DNA of 64,000 nt from Mariniflexile sp044335535 (lineage in GTDB: Bacteria > Bacteroidota > Bacteroidia > Flavobacteriales > Flavobacteriaceae): positions 310,001 to 374,000 of the forward strand of contig NZ_JBIQVZ010000002.1 in the NCBI RefSeq assembly GCF_044335535.1. Reading direction: 5' to 3'. This document shows positions 35,557 to 44,800 of this stretch, one piece after another. Position numbers and translations under genes: made by a program. The notes below the pieces were generated by a model. It made no database searches, was not told the DNA's origin, and was given only the letters and a program-made list of their open reading frames with translations. Position 1 is the first letter of the stretch, and each line of letters opens with the position of its first letter.

Positions 35557-35610
35557 GAACACCCTGAATAACCATCCTCATATGTATGAATACTATTATA
35601 AAGGGTGTTT
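35557..35610. repeat. inverted repeat upstream of copA
   Basis: GAACACCCT (35557-35565) pairs with AGGGTGTTT (35602-35610), 35 bases before the copA start. It may be a terminator of the upstream unit or an operator site. Confidence 0.4.
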
Positions 35611-35663
35611 CATGGCATTAAGATTTTAATTTATATTCAAATTTACCATCTAAAGCTAAACGT

Positions 35664-35730
35664 GATGTACACAATTTTGGAAAAAATTTATATAATTTGG
35701 TTTAACGTTTTTCTATCCCAGTTTTGTAAT
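35664..35730 (-). pseudogene. relic of the 3' end of an AraC-type regulator gene
   Basis: Sequence from GTACACAATTTTGG to the CTATCCCAGTTTTG block closely matches 37524-37586, the last codons (QNWDRKTLDQI) and downstream flank of the HMA-AraC gene. Here QNWDRKTLNQI can be read in a frame different from the overlapping AAA ATPase gene end. It indicates a past duplication or recombination in the island. Confidence 0.55.
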
Positions 35731-36273
35731 TATATTGTCAATAATAAAATTCATTCTTTCAACTGGTGATAATACTGGTACAAAAACTGTTGGGCATGGT
35801 AGCGATTCATATACTTTGATGATTAAGTTATGAATTCTGGTTTGCTCTTCTATATCTTCACGTCTTGCATAATCATTTACCAGTGGAAGTCTATCTAGAA
35901 TGAATATTTTTTTGTAGCAAAACAACTCCATAGCATCAAGCAACTTCTTATCGTATTCTAAATTTAAAAACTGATAATAGGCCATTGCATCGGGTATTGC
36001 TCTATCAAGAAATACCGTATCTTGAGGGTTTAGCCCCATTTCTTCTTCAATTTGCATATCTAATACGCCTTCTTGAAATTTCTTTTTATTTGCCCGAATT
36101 TCTTCCACGTTTTCCCCATTCTCCCTTTGTGAATCTATGTAATGCCTAGCGTGCTCTATGGTGGTTTTATAACCTTGTGTTGCCAACATATTTACCATTG
36201 TGGTTTTACCAGTACACGGCCCACCTGTTAGCACATACCAATTTGTTTGAATTTTGCACTTACTTCGTTCCAT
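35713..36273 (-). CDS. AAA_28-type P-loop nucleotide kinase-like protein
   Basis: The 186-residue protein has a Walker A loop GGPCTGKTT (17-25), the ALK-like VFLDRAIPD block (Asp-Arg, about 87-95) and a LID-like Arg-rich RLPLVNDYARRED region. This matches the AAA_28/NadR-kinase-like family often found in Bacteroidota metal islands; substrates are mostly unknown. The final codons overlap an AraC-gene relic, so its last five or so residues (NIITKLG end) may have been replaced by recombination. It lies between the damaged DUF5676 gene and copA on the same strand. Confidence 0.8.
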   Translation of the reverse strand: MERSKCKIQTNWYVLTGGPCTGKTTMVNMLATQGYKTTIEHARHYIDSQRENGENVEEIRANKKKFQEGVLDMQIEEEMGLNPQDTVFLDRAIPDAMAYYQFLNLEYDKKLLDAMELFCYKKIFILDRLPLVNDYARREDIEEQTRIHNLIIKVYESLPCPTVFVPVLSPVERMNFIIDNIITKLG

Positions 36274-36314
36274 TTTTACGTAAATTATTTTGCTTCACCT
36301 AAAGTGTTTTCATT

Positions 36315-36533
36315 TCATTTCTTAATTTGCCCATTATACAATGCTGCGATACAAGCACCTATCAACCAACTCAAGATAAACGTTTGAACAATTCCAATAC
36401 CAGCTTCCCAAAATGGGATTTCCATTCTTATTATGGTTGAAACATCCAGTCCGTGTAATAAACTGTTGAAAAATTTTACCGAGCCTTCTTGACCGACCGT
36501 AAACATTACCACCATACAGCCTAAATAAAGCAA
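36315..36533 (-). pseudogene. 5'-damaged DUF5676-like membrane protein gene
   Basis: The readable part (LLYLGCMVVMFTVGQEG, FFNSLLHGLDVSTIIRM and LIGACIAALYN) matches the C-terminal 70 residues of small two-helix proteins of the DUF5676 type found in flavobacterial metal islands. There is no ATG before the conserved start: the frame goes upstream through RYARLTEA and then meets TGA at about 36566. Only a TTG at 36533 or an internal ATG is available. A frameshift or small deletion near 36545-36570 is likely. If TTG is used, a 72-residue protein could still be made. Confidence 0.55.
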
Positions 36534-36598
36534 TGCTTCGGTAAGGCGTGCATACCGCCAAAATGTCCATCATAAAAATGCATACTATCTTATTTTTT

Positions 36599-36624
36599 GC
36601 AGGAACGTGCTGTCACATTCCTGC
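36599..36624. other. 11-base-stem hairpin
   Basis: GCAGGAACGTG and CACATTCCTGC pair with one G-T type mismatch around a CTGT loop, between the microprotein gene and the damaged DUF5676 gene. No T-run on the minus strand, so termination is doubtful. Confidence 0.5.
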
Positions 36625-36633
36625 TTGTTTATA

Positions 36634-36708
36634 CTATTTTTCTTTTTTAACATACCACAAAATCGCCAATAGGACAATTACCAGTGGAATAATCCATAAA
36701 TACATCAT
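36634..36708 (-). CDS. 24-residue single-helix microprotein
   Basis: ATG at 36708 to TAG at 36636-36634 encodes MMYLWIIPLVIVLLAILWYV followed by KKEK. That is one membrane helix with a positive end, as in known membrane microproteins attached to transport complexes. It begins 24 bases after the Met-rich lipoprotein gene in the same direction, within the copper island. Its composition (no polar interruptions, charged tail, clean stop) makes a chance frame less likely. Its role is unknown; helping one of the pumps is a guess. Confidence 0.5.
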   Translation of the reverse strand: MMYLWIIPLVIVLLAILWYVKKEK

Positions 36709-36732
36709 GATTTCTTGGTTTTAATGTTTAAG

Positions 36733-37140
36733 TTAATTACTATTATTATGCATATCGCCCATACCCATTCCATTGTCACTCATCATCTTCATACTGGACC
36801 TCATACAATCTTCGCTCATCATTCCTTCCTTATGCATCATTTGCATCATTATACCCATCATTTTTCCATCTTTCATCATAGAATGCATCATATTCTTTGT
36901 CATCACACTGTCTTTCATCATCTGCATATCTTCATCCTCCATCATCATATTCATCATTTTTTGATTGCCTTGCATATGCTCCATAAATTCATTCATAAAA
37001 TTATGATTATTGACAATCGATTGAATAATTTCACTTCTTGTTTCTGCATTTTCAAGCAATGCTTGAACGTCTGGTTTTTGCTTACAACTATTTAACGTCA
37101 TAAAACCTACTACCGAAAAAATAATTACTAATGTTCTCAT
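36733..37140 (-). CDS. methionine-rich lipoprotein, probable copper/silver binder
   Basis: The 135-residue protein has a lipoprotein signal with lipobox LNSC (Cys19). In the mature part 31 Met residues occur as MM and MMM clusters (KMMNMMMEDEDMQMM, KMMGIMMQMMHKEGMM), with His and Asp between them. 33 of 135 residues are Met by my count. Met clusters bind Cu(I) and Ag(I) in proteins such as CusB, CusF and PcoE, so a periplasmic metal sponge or chaperone is a reasonable inference. It lies between the His-rich membrane protein and the microprotein in the island, all in the same direction. Confidence 0.8.
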   Translation of the reverse strand: MRTLVIIFSVVGFMTLNSCKQKPDVQALLENAETRSEIIQSIVNNHNFMNEFMEHMQGNQKMMNMMMEDEDMQMMKDSVMTKNMMHSMMKDGKMMGIMMQMMHKEGMMSEDCMRSSMKMMSDNGMGMGDMHNNSN

Positions 37141-37160
37141 AATATTTAATTTTTAGATTA

Positions 37161-37361
37161 CTATTTATTTATTCTGTTTTCGTTGTTTTGATCCCGTTTA
37201 TGATGTTTGTGATGTGGCATCAATAGATGGCATCCGAACATCAGAATTATAAAAATGAATAAGGAGACGTTTTCACCCAATCCTAAACTTGGAGCCAGGA
37301 ATATTAACAATAGTGGAAGAACACAACCAAATATCATCCAAAATATATGTGATTTCATCAT
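37161..37361 (-). CDS. small His-rich membrane protein
   Basis: A 66-residue protein with two hydrophobic segments (about 5-24 and 31-48) and a His-rich end (PHHKHHKRDQ), similar in plan to the short DUF2933-like proteins that accompany copper and heavy-metal efflux genes. The His cluster may bind metal. It starts the second half of the island and is followed after 20 bases by the Met-rich lipoprotein gene, so the two are probably one transcript. Confidence 0.65.
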   Translation of the reverse strand: MMKSHIFWMIFGCVLPLLLIFLAPSLGLGENVSLFIFIILMFGCHLLMPHHKHHKRDQNNENRINK

Positions 37362-37543
37362 ATTATGTATTAAAAGTTAGCAGTGTTACCGCCATAAATA
37401 TCATTATGGCATTTTCGATAAATGTGACTTCAATCATTGGTCACTTTAAAGCTGTTTATTATTCCTTAATTTAAGAATTATTTATCATATTATGAAAATT
37501 AGTTTCTACAACCCATCTACATTTGTACAGTTTTGGATAATTC

Positions 37544-38101
37544 TTATACAATTTGGTCCAACGTTTTTCTATCCCAGTTTTGCAATGATCTGTATGAACT
37601 CATAGACATCCCTGTTACGGTTTTAAATTGACTGGATAAATGACTGCTGTTATTATAATTGAGAGCATAAGCTATTTCTGAAAAGTTTAATTGCCCTAAT
37701 TGAATAAGCTCCTTAACACGTTCTATTTTAAGATTGATCAAGTATTTCTCAATGGTTATTCCTTCTTTTTTACTGAATAGCTTACTTAAGGCAGAATACG
37801 ATTTGTTAAAATGTTTGCTCAGAAAAGTTGATAAATTATTGATTTCGTTTGATTCTATTTTTTTGATGAGTGACATTTTTAGATGCTCTATCAACACATC
37901 GGTTTCATCTTTTATAATTTCAAAGCCATGGTGTTTCAAAATGGATTCCACAATCGAATCATCATGAGATGAATTGGTATTTAATATAACCTGGCCCAAT
38001 TCAATGGAGTCAATATCAAAACCTGCTTTTTTCAGTTCGGTATAGATGGTGGATGTACAACGGTTACAAACCATGTTTTTTATGAGAATCTTTTTTTTCA
38101 T
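37544..38101 (-). CDS. AraC-type regulator with N-terminal HMA-like metal domain
   Basis: The 185-residue protein joins a ferredoxin-like metal-binding domain (1-75, KNMVCNRCTS with C12 and C15) to an AraC helix-turn-helix pair (about 85-180, FSEIAYALNYNNSSHLSSQF). The domain pair is a one-protein metal sensor: copper binding at CxxC could control DNA binding. Its position at the end of the DUF3347/haem-binding unit, between the Cus pump and the rest of the island, makes it the likely regulator of the island. Its start is three bases from the stop of the haem-binding gene. Confidence 0.85.
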   Translation of the reverse strand: MKKKILIKNMVCNRCTSTIYTELKKAGFDIDSIELGQVILNTNSSHDDSIVESILKHHGFEIIKDETDVLIEHLKMSLIKKIESNEINNLSTFLSKHFNKSYSALSKLFSKKEGITIEKYLINLKIERVKELIQLGQLNFSEIAYALNYNNSSHLSSQFKTVTGMSMSSYRSLQNWDRKTLDQIV

Positions 38102-38103
38102 TT

Positions 38104-38556
38104 TTATATACTATTCATTAACTTTTGAAACCAATCCACAATCAATTTTTTGTCACTTACAGAAAAAATTGCATCACGATGAATTAAAGTATAGGAAGAC
38201 AGCGGCATTTCGTCATTCTTAATTTGACTGATTATGGATTTAAGCTTGCTTTTCTTCCTTCGGTCTGAGACATTTTCCCAGTCACTAAAGTTTAATTCTT
38301 TTTTGCCTTCCTTTATATGGTCTTCCATAAACCAAGCAATAGGTTGTATTTTATTGTACCAAGGGTAATTTGTGTGGTTGCTATGGCAATCATAACAGGA
38401 CTCCTTAATTTTTGATTCTATTGGCTTCGGTACCGTATTCACCATCATAAAATCGCTAGTTGATAAAAGATGACTTTCGTTGCGTTTTGTGGGTATAAAT
38501 TGAATACCCACAAACACAACACATAAAATCATGATAACGATTTTAACAATTTTCAT
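38104..38556 (-). CDS. haem-binding-domain protein (Haem_bd type)
   Basis: A 150-residue protein with an N-terminal membrane anchor or signal (5-21) and one c-type haem motif CYDCH (54-58) followed by NHTNYPWYNKIQP. This is the signature of the Haem_bd family (small secreted monohaem proteins of Bacteroidota). In the operon it sits between the DUF3347 lipoprotein and the AraC-type regulator with gaps of zero to three bases, so it is co-expressed with copper genes; an electron-transfer or metal-redox role is inferred from that. Confidence 0.85.
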   Translation of the reverse strand: MKIVKIVIMILCVVFVGIQFIPTKRNESHLLSTSDFMMVNTVPKPIESKIKESCYDCHSNHTNYPWYNKIQPIAWFMEDHIKEGKKELNFSDWENVSDRRKKSKLKSIISQIKNDEMPLSSYTLIHRDAIFSVSDKKLIVDWFQKLMNSI

Positions 38557-39156
38557 TTAATTAATTTGCGATTTCACACTACCGCATTTCAACATTTTAG
38601 ATCCAAAATATGGGTTTTTAATGTCTTTGACTTCACTTAACCAATAGGCTCCTTTATTGTTGTTTGCCATCGGGCAAAAATCTTTGTAAAGTGTTTTTTC
38701 TGTCCCAAGCAAAGCTATCATATCACTAATGTCTGTACTTAAAGCTTCAAAATGTTCTCTTTGGTGGTCAATAGAACTTTTTACTATATGTTCAGCATGC
38801 TCTTTGGCACTTTCCAATATTTCCATATATGCTTTGTGTTTATCTTCGGTCAATTTTGTCATATCAAATGCCGAAAAAGCTTTTAACAATACCTCTGCTC
38901 CGTTTGCGGCTTTCTCTTTACTATCTGCAACCAGACCATTTTTAATTTGAATATAAGCTTCTATAATTGGCGTTGTTGCTGGATTTTTTTGATAGTCCGA
39001 TTCATGGTTCATAGATTCATCATCATTATGATTTGTTTCCATAATATGCATATTTTCTTCTGTGTCTGTCTTTTTTGTTTCGTTTTTACACGATAGTGTT
39101 GTAAAAGCTATAAAAGCCATTGCTAAAATTCCCATGGTCGTTTTTAAATTTTTCAT
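38557..39156 (-). CDS. DUF3347-domain lipoprotein, likely periplasmic metal binder
   Basis: The 199-residue product has a lipobox TLSC (Cys23), then a Met/His/Asp-rich linker (ENMHIMETNHNDDESMNH) and a DUF3347 helical domain (about 60-150: PIIEAYIQIKNGLVADSKEK). It ends with CPMANNNKGAYWLSEVKDIK and a conserved MLKCG-like motif. DUF3347 domains are often fused to or encoded beside CusB-type adaptors and the like, and the CPM and KCG motifs suggest copper binding. It leads a compact unit with the haem-binding and AraC genes. Confidence 0.85.
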   Translation of the reverse strand: MKNLKTTMGILAMAFIAFTTLSCKNETKKTDTEENMHIMETNHNDDESMNHESDYQKNPATTPIIEAYIQIKNGLVADSKEKAANGAEVLLKAFSAFDMTKLTEDKHKAYMEILESAKEHAEHIVKSSIDHQREHFEALSTDISDMIALLGTEKTLYKDFCPMANNNKGAYWLSEVKDIKNPYFGSKMLKCGSVKSQIN

Positions 39157-39317
39157 TTTTTATTGTTTTAAAATTATTAATTATTGTTCTATTTATTGAT
39201 TGTAAAGTTGCAAAGGCTCTTGATTCTTGGCTCTTGGTATTGGTTCTATTCTCTATTTTTTATTTTCTATTACTCTATTCCATACCCCCTAATAATCATT
39301 TCCTTGGGTGTACAAAG

Positions 39318-40625
39318 TCATGGTCGTTTCATGTCGTCGTCACCCATATTCATGCCTTCATGTCCTGTTACTGCTTTTCCACCCTCTGGGTTCATCATGC
39401 TTGGTTTACCTGCCAATTGTGAAGCCGCATCAACAGTAAATGTGCCATTAACTACAATTTCTTCTCCTATTGAAAGTCCTTCTTTTATAACATAAGCATC
39501 TCCAAGGGAAGCTCCCAATATGACTTCTCTCAGTTTGAAGTTTACCTTATTGGAAACGATACTTTTGATGTAAACAACCGAACGTTCACCAGTCCACATC
39601 ACTGCCGATTTTGGAATCACAATGTCTTTAGACGTTGAAGTACTGACATTATTATTTACAACACCTGATGCAAACATTTCAGGTTTTAGTTTATTTTCAG
39701 GATTTTTTACCTCAACTCGTGCCGATGCGACCCGCGTTTGTGGGTTTATCAAAGGATCTATAAAGGTAACGACTCCTTCAAAGGATTCTCCCGGCAACGA
39801 TTGGATGGTATAATTTATTTTGTTGCCAACTTTTACCCAAGGCATATCGCTTTCATACACATCAAAAAGCACCCAAAGAGATGATAAATCTGCTATTTCA
39901 TAGATGGGCATGCCTTGACTTACATAATCGCCTAAATCGACTTTTTTAGCAGTGATAATACCTGAAACATCTGCAGTAATCGGAAATTGTTGGATGGGCT
40001 TATTGCTACTTATTATTTTATTTATTGTGCTCTCTCCTATTTTCCAATTATTTAGTTTTTGCTTAGCAGCTTCAAATAATTCTGGTTGCGTCTCTTTGAT
40101 ACGATAAGCTTGTAGCAATTCTTCTTGGGCGGTCACCAATTCAGGAGAATAGACCATCGCCAATGTTTGCCCACGATTTACCTTTTCCCCTGTAAAATTG
40201 ATATATAACTTTTCAATTCTACCCGGAATATGAGATGATTGCGTGTATAGTTTACGCTCATCAATCTGCACTTTACCATTCAGAGCCAACTTTTTGTTGG
40301 TTTCCTTACTTCCTCCTACGACCATCGTTTGAACATTGGCCAATTTCATAGCATCCTCGGTCATCTGAAGCGCATTGGGGTCTATTGCAGAATCATTCGA
40401 CTCCAATGGAATTAAATCCATACCGCATAATGGACATTGACCAGGTTCTTTCATCTGTATTTGTGGATGCATGGAACAGGTCCAAATGGTTTCCATGCCT
40501 TCTACATGACTATGTTCATCCTCAGATTTTGGAGCATCACTTCCTCCAAAAACCAACCATCCAAGTAGAACCCCAACAAATAGGATACCTACCATTTTTA
40601 ATATATTTTTATTTTTTGTGTTCAT
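39318..40625 (-). CDS. cusB: CusB-type periplasmic adaptor of a copper/silver efflux pump
   Basis: The 435-residue protein has an N-terminal anchor (about 9-27), a heavy-metal-binding domain with CSMHPQI and CPLCGMDLIPLE (about 49-75), and the usual adaptor order: beta-barrel, lipoyl-like and helical-hairpin domains (GRIEKLYINFTGEKVNRGQ, DLSSLWVLFDVYESD). A Met/His-rich end (GMNMGDDDMKRP) completes it. It would bridge CusA and CusC and receive metal. The order cusA-cusC-cusB on the minus strand has gaps of only one to two bases, so the pump is co-translated. Confidence 0.92.
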   Translation of the reverse strand: MNTKNKNILKMVGILFVGVLLGWLVFGGSDAPKSEDEHSHVEGMETIWTCSMHPQIQMKEPGQCPLCGMDLIPLESNDSAIDPNALQMTEDAMKLANVQTMVVGGSKETNKKLALNGKVQIDERKLYTQSSHIPGRIEKLYINFTGEKVNRGQTLAMVYSPELVTAQEELLQAYRIKETQPELFEAAKQKLNNWKIGESTINKIISSNKPIQQFPITADVSGIITAKKVDLGDYVSQGMPIYEIADLSSLWVLFDVYESDMPWVKVGNKINYTIQSLPGESFEGVVTFIDPLINPQTRVASARVEVKNPENKLKPEMFASGVVNNNVSTSTSKDIVIPKSAVMWTGERSVVYIKSIVSNKVNFKLREVILGASLGDAYVIKEGLSIGEEIVVNGTFTVDAASQLAGKPSMMNPEGGKAVTGHEGMNMGDDDMKRP

Positions 40626-40626
40626 C

Positions 40627-41883
40627 TTATTCCTGTTTAGAAATTAAATAATCTCGTGTCGATTGTGCAATAAATTGATTTTTATTTGCTGAAACCGTTG
40701 CAGTTTGAAGCATTAATAAATCTTGGTTCATCCTTAAAATTTCCTCAAAATCAGTTCCTGAATTACTATAAGCCGCTATTAATAACGACATGGCTTGTTT
40801 TGTACTTTCAGTTTGCTTTTTATACAATTCTTTTAAAGTTTTAGCTTTCGAAATATTATAATTGGCCATACTATACGACGTTTGCAAATTGTTTTTTACA
40901 GCTTGTTTTTCATAATGAATGGCTTGTAACATAAAGTCGATTTCTTTTTGCTTAGCATGGTATTTTTTTCTAAAAATGGGCAGTGTCACCGAAAGCATAG
41001 GCATAATGGCATCTTGTCCGTTCATTTCCAAATCGGGAACATCTCGTTTTGAAATGATGGAATAATCCAAACCAATTCCTACCATGGGATACCCTTCTTT
41101 TTTGACCACCTTTTTTTGTGCTTCAAAAGATTCAATCTTTTTGTCTAATCCCATTAGTTTTGGGTTGAAAACAAATAAACTATCTCTTTCTAAGGGTACA
41201 TCATTTTCAACCAGTGGCAAGGAATTCGGAATAGTAACCATTTCGTCTAAATCCCTATTCAACAAACTATTAAACTCGATTTGTAGCGGTAGGTTTTGAT
41301 CTTTCAATAATTGGATTTTGGTTTCACTGTCGTTTCTTTTTATATCGATTCTCACAACGTCTACCATGGCACCTTTACCACTTTTAAACTTACTCAAAGC
41401 TAGTTCTCTATAGTTATCCAATATTTGAAGATTTTCCTCTTCTAGCTGGATTATTGTATTGATTTCATAAAGTTCTGCATAGGTTTTTTTAATCTTTAAA
41501 AAAACGTCATTTTTTGAATCCAAATACTTTTGAAAAGTAGCCTCAGCCATTAAATTGGCGGCATGTTCTTTAGCTTCAAGCGTGCCAAACCAAGGAAACA
41601 TTTGCATCAGACTAAATCGGGCTTCTTGGGCTCCTACCCTAGTTTCTATCATACGGCCAAAAGCACTCATGGTCAAACTTGGATCTGGTAATGAACTTAC
41701 TTGTGGTGCTTTTTGCAAAGCAGCTTCAAATTCATTATAAGCAGATTGTATCTCAGGATTATTTTGAGACGCTGTGCTTAAATAATCCTGTAATGTTTGA
41801 CCAATACTGCTTATTGAACAAAGAACCACAATAAAAGTTAAACATCTTAACTTCAATATTTTATATTCACCTATTGTCTTCAT
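40627..41883 (-). CDS. cusC: CusC-type outer-membrane channel (TolC family)
   Basis: A 418-residue TolC-family protein with a signal peptide (ending near SSIGQ) and two long outer-membrane efflux repeats. LPDPSLTMSAFGRM, the coiled-coil AELYEINTIIQLEEENLQIL and YPMVGIGLDYSI are typical. It would form the exit duct for CusA and CusB. Length is normal for the family. It lies between the other two pump genes with one- to two-base gaps. In some related bacteria the TolC part is fused to CusA; here they are separate. Confidence 0.9.
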   Translation of the reverse strand: MKTIGEYKILKLRCLTFIVVLCSISSIGQTLQDYLSTASQNNPEIQSAYNEFEAALQKAPQVSSLPDPSLTMSAFGRMIETRVGAQEARFSLMQMFPWFGTLEAKEHAANLMAEATFQKYLDSKNDVFLKIKKTYAELYEINTIIQLEEENLQILDNYRELALSKFKSGKGAMVDVVRIDIKRNDSETKIQLLKDQNLPLQIEFNSLLNRDLDEMVTIPNSLPLVENDVPLERDSLFVFNPKLMGLDKKIESFEAQKKVVKKEGYPMVGIGLDYSIISKRDVPDLEMNGQDAIMPMLSVTLPIFRKKYHAKQKEIDFMLQAIHYEKQAVKNNLQTSYSMANYNISKAKTLKELYKKQTESTKQAMSLLIAAYSNSGTDFEEILRMNQDLLMLQTATVSANKNQFIAQSTRDYLISKQE

Positions 41884-41885
41884 TA

Positions 41886-44800
41886 TTAATTGCGTTTAAT
41901 TACGGATTCTCTCCAAAAAGCTTGTAAAACGGGTACCACAAACATGGTCATAAGCTGAATAATCATCCCCCCAAATACAGGAATCGCCATTGGTATCATA
42001 ATATCGGCGCCTTTACCTGTTGAGGTTAGCACAGGAAGCAAAGCGATGATGGCAACAGCGGCGGTCATCATTGCGGGTCTTACCCGTTTTTTACCAGCAA
42101 CTAAAACAGCTTCTCTCACGCCTACTATTGTTTCAGGTTGTTTCTCTTCAAAAACTTGGTGGATGTAGGTGCCCATAATAACACCATCATCCGTTGCTAT
42201 TCCGAATAGGGCGATAAACCCAACCCAAACGGCAACGCTTAAATTGATTGGATGAATCTGAAATAAATGCCGCATGTTGACGTCGGCTATGGAGAAATTC
42301 AAAAACCAATCCTGTCCGTAGAGCCATAACATAATAAAGCCACCCGCAAAAGCAACAAATACGCCAGAAAAATGGATGGATGATGCAATGACCGTTTTAA
42401 ATTGAAAGTACAAGAGCAGAAATATTATAACCAAACTTATTGGGATAACAATAGACAGTTTTTTGACTGCTCGAATTTGGTTTTCATAACTACCGGAAAA
42501 CTTATAACTCACACCTTTTGGAACTAACAATTCTCCTGCATCAATCTTGTCTTCTATCAACTTTTGGGCATCATTAACCACATCAACTTCGGCGAATGTT
42601 TCTTTTTTGTCGAATAATACATACCCTACCAAAAAGGTTTCTTCGCTTTTTATAATTTGGGGACCACGAACAAATTCCAAACTAACCAGTTCACCTAACG
42701 GCACTTGTACACCCGTTGGTGTTGGAACCAATATTTTTTTGATTTTCTCAGGGTCATCACGCAATTCCCTTGGATATCTCACCCTAACAGGATAACGTTC
42801 CCTGCCTTCAACCGTTGATGTGATTTTCATACCTCCAACAGCTGTTTCTATGACTTGCTGAACCTTTTCCACACTTAAACCATAACGGGCAATGGCAGAA
42901 CGGTTAATATTCATTTGTAAATAAGGTTTCCCTACAATTCTATCGGCAAAAACGGCTTCCGTTTTAACAGAAGGTACTTGTTTTAATATACCTTCCAACT
43001 CAAAACCAAAATCTTGAATAGTCTTTAAATCGGGTCCATATACCTTAATTCCCATTGGAGCACGCATACCGGTCTGTAACATGACCAAACGCGTTTCTAT
43101 AGGCTGTAATTTTGGTGCTGATGTTACTCCTGGCAGATTTGAAACCTTGACTATTTCTTTCCAAATATCATCTGAGCTTTTAATTTGTGACCTCCAGTTT
43201 CTAAAAAACTCACCAGTATCATCAGGAACTAAATCTTTTTCAGTGATACTCTGATGTAAGGCTTCATCGTTTGTTAGTTCCTTTCCATTTTTAAGAATAA
43301 ACTTATCATCTTTACTAACTTTAAATCGAATAGGTTTTCCATTATAGGTTTCTATAAATTCCGGTTTATAATTGATAATGTTTTCAAACATGGAAATAGG
43401 CGCAGGATCAATGGCACTTTCCACTCTTCCCAACTTACCAACAGCAATGTCAACCTCTGGAATATTGGCCAACAGCATATCCAATTTCTGGACGGTGTTT
43501 TTGCTTTCTTCCAATCCGGTATGTGGCATGGCTGAAGGCATTAACAGAAATGATCCCTCGTTCAGGGTTGGCATAAACTCGGATCCAATACCTGGAAATG
43601 TTTTGGAAATTGAAGACCAGGCTTTTGTTTCCTTGATGTTCCATCCCATTTTTTCAAATCCTTTGGAAGCAAATCCGAAAACACTATCAAATCCCAACCA
43701 AATGAAAACACCAAACAACAGGGTGAAAAGCGGAATCAACATAAACTTACCTTTATTGTTCAAACACCATTTTAAAACAGGTTCGTAAAAATGGACAATG
43801 GTTAACAGCATTCCTAAAATGGCTCCAATTAGTACCAGTACAAATACATAATTTACAATAAGGTGATTTTGTGGTCCTAGTGGCATCCATTCTTCAGCCA
43901 AGAAAAATGTGGCAATAAATAAGGTCAACCCTATATTGATATAGTTGGAATATTTGTTGAATTTAATTGGCAGTTTATGTTCAAACAGTGAATTGAAACC
44001 TAAAACACACAATACTAATGGGAGCCAAATGTGCATATAAATTGTCAATAGCAATCCGCCAACAATTAATATAATACCCCAGGTTCTTTTAACCTTCTTT
44101 TTATCGTAATTGATACCAAAAACGAAATGTGCTAAAGCTGGCAACACAACAATGCCTAAGACGAAAGCTCCCAATAGGGCAAATGTTTTTGTAAACGCAA
44201 GTGGTCTGAATAATTTTCCCTCGGCTCCTACCATGGCGAAAACAGGAATAAAACTTACTACTGTTGTTGCCAAAGCCGTTGTGATGGCCGATGCTACTTC
44301 CTTGGTCGCAACATAAATAACATGCATCAATTCTTTACCCTTTACGCCGTGGTTTTCGGGCATTTCTAAATGTCGAATGATATTTTCAACAAATACAATC
44401 CCTATATCGACCATAACACCAATGGCTATGGCAATACCAGACAATGCCACCACATTGGCATCTACGCCCGTATAACGCATAATAATGAATGTCATGAGTA
44501 CGCCAACAGGCAATAAACTGGAAATAATAAAAGAAGCCCTTAAATTCATCATAAGAACAAGAACAACGATAATACTAATGAGAATCTCGTGCGACAATGC
44601 CGTTTCCAAAGTGCTAATGGTTTCCTCAATGAGTTTGGTACGGTCATAAAAAGGAACAATGGTGAGTTGACTTGTTGTTCCATCAGCCAACGTTTTTTTA
44701 GGTAACCCTGTTGAAAACTCTTTTATTTTAGCTTTTACGCTATTGATGACTTCTAAAGGATTTGAACCATACCGAGCCACAACAACCCCTCCAACAACTT

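Noticed and set aside
36334..36573. 79-codon minus-strand frame beginning with two Met codons
   Set aside because: Out of frame with the recognisable DUF5676-type sequence and without family likeness; probably only the remnant start of that gene, if anything.
36715..37095. His-rich plus-strand frame opposite the Met-rich lipoprotein
   Set aside because: Antisense of CAT-rich Met codons gives artificial His runs; the minus-strand frame has a lipobox and fits the operon.
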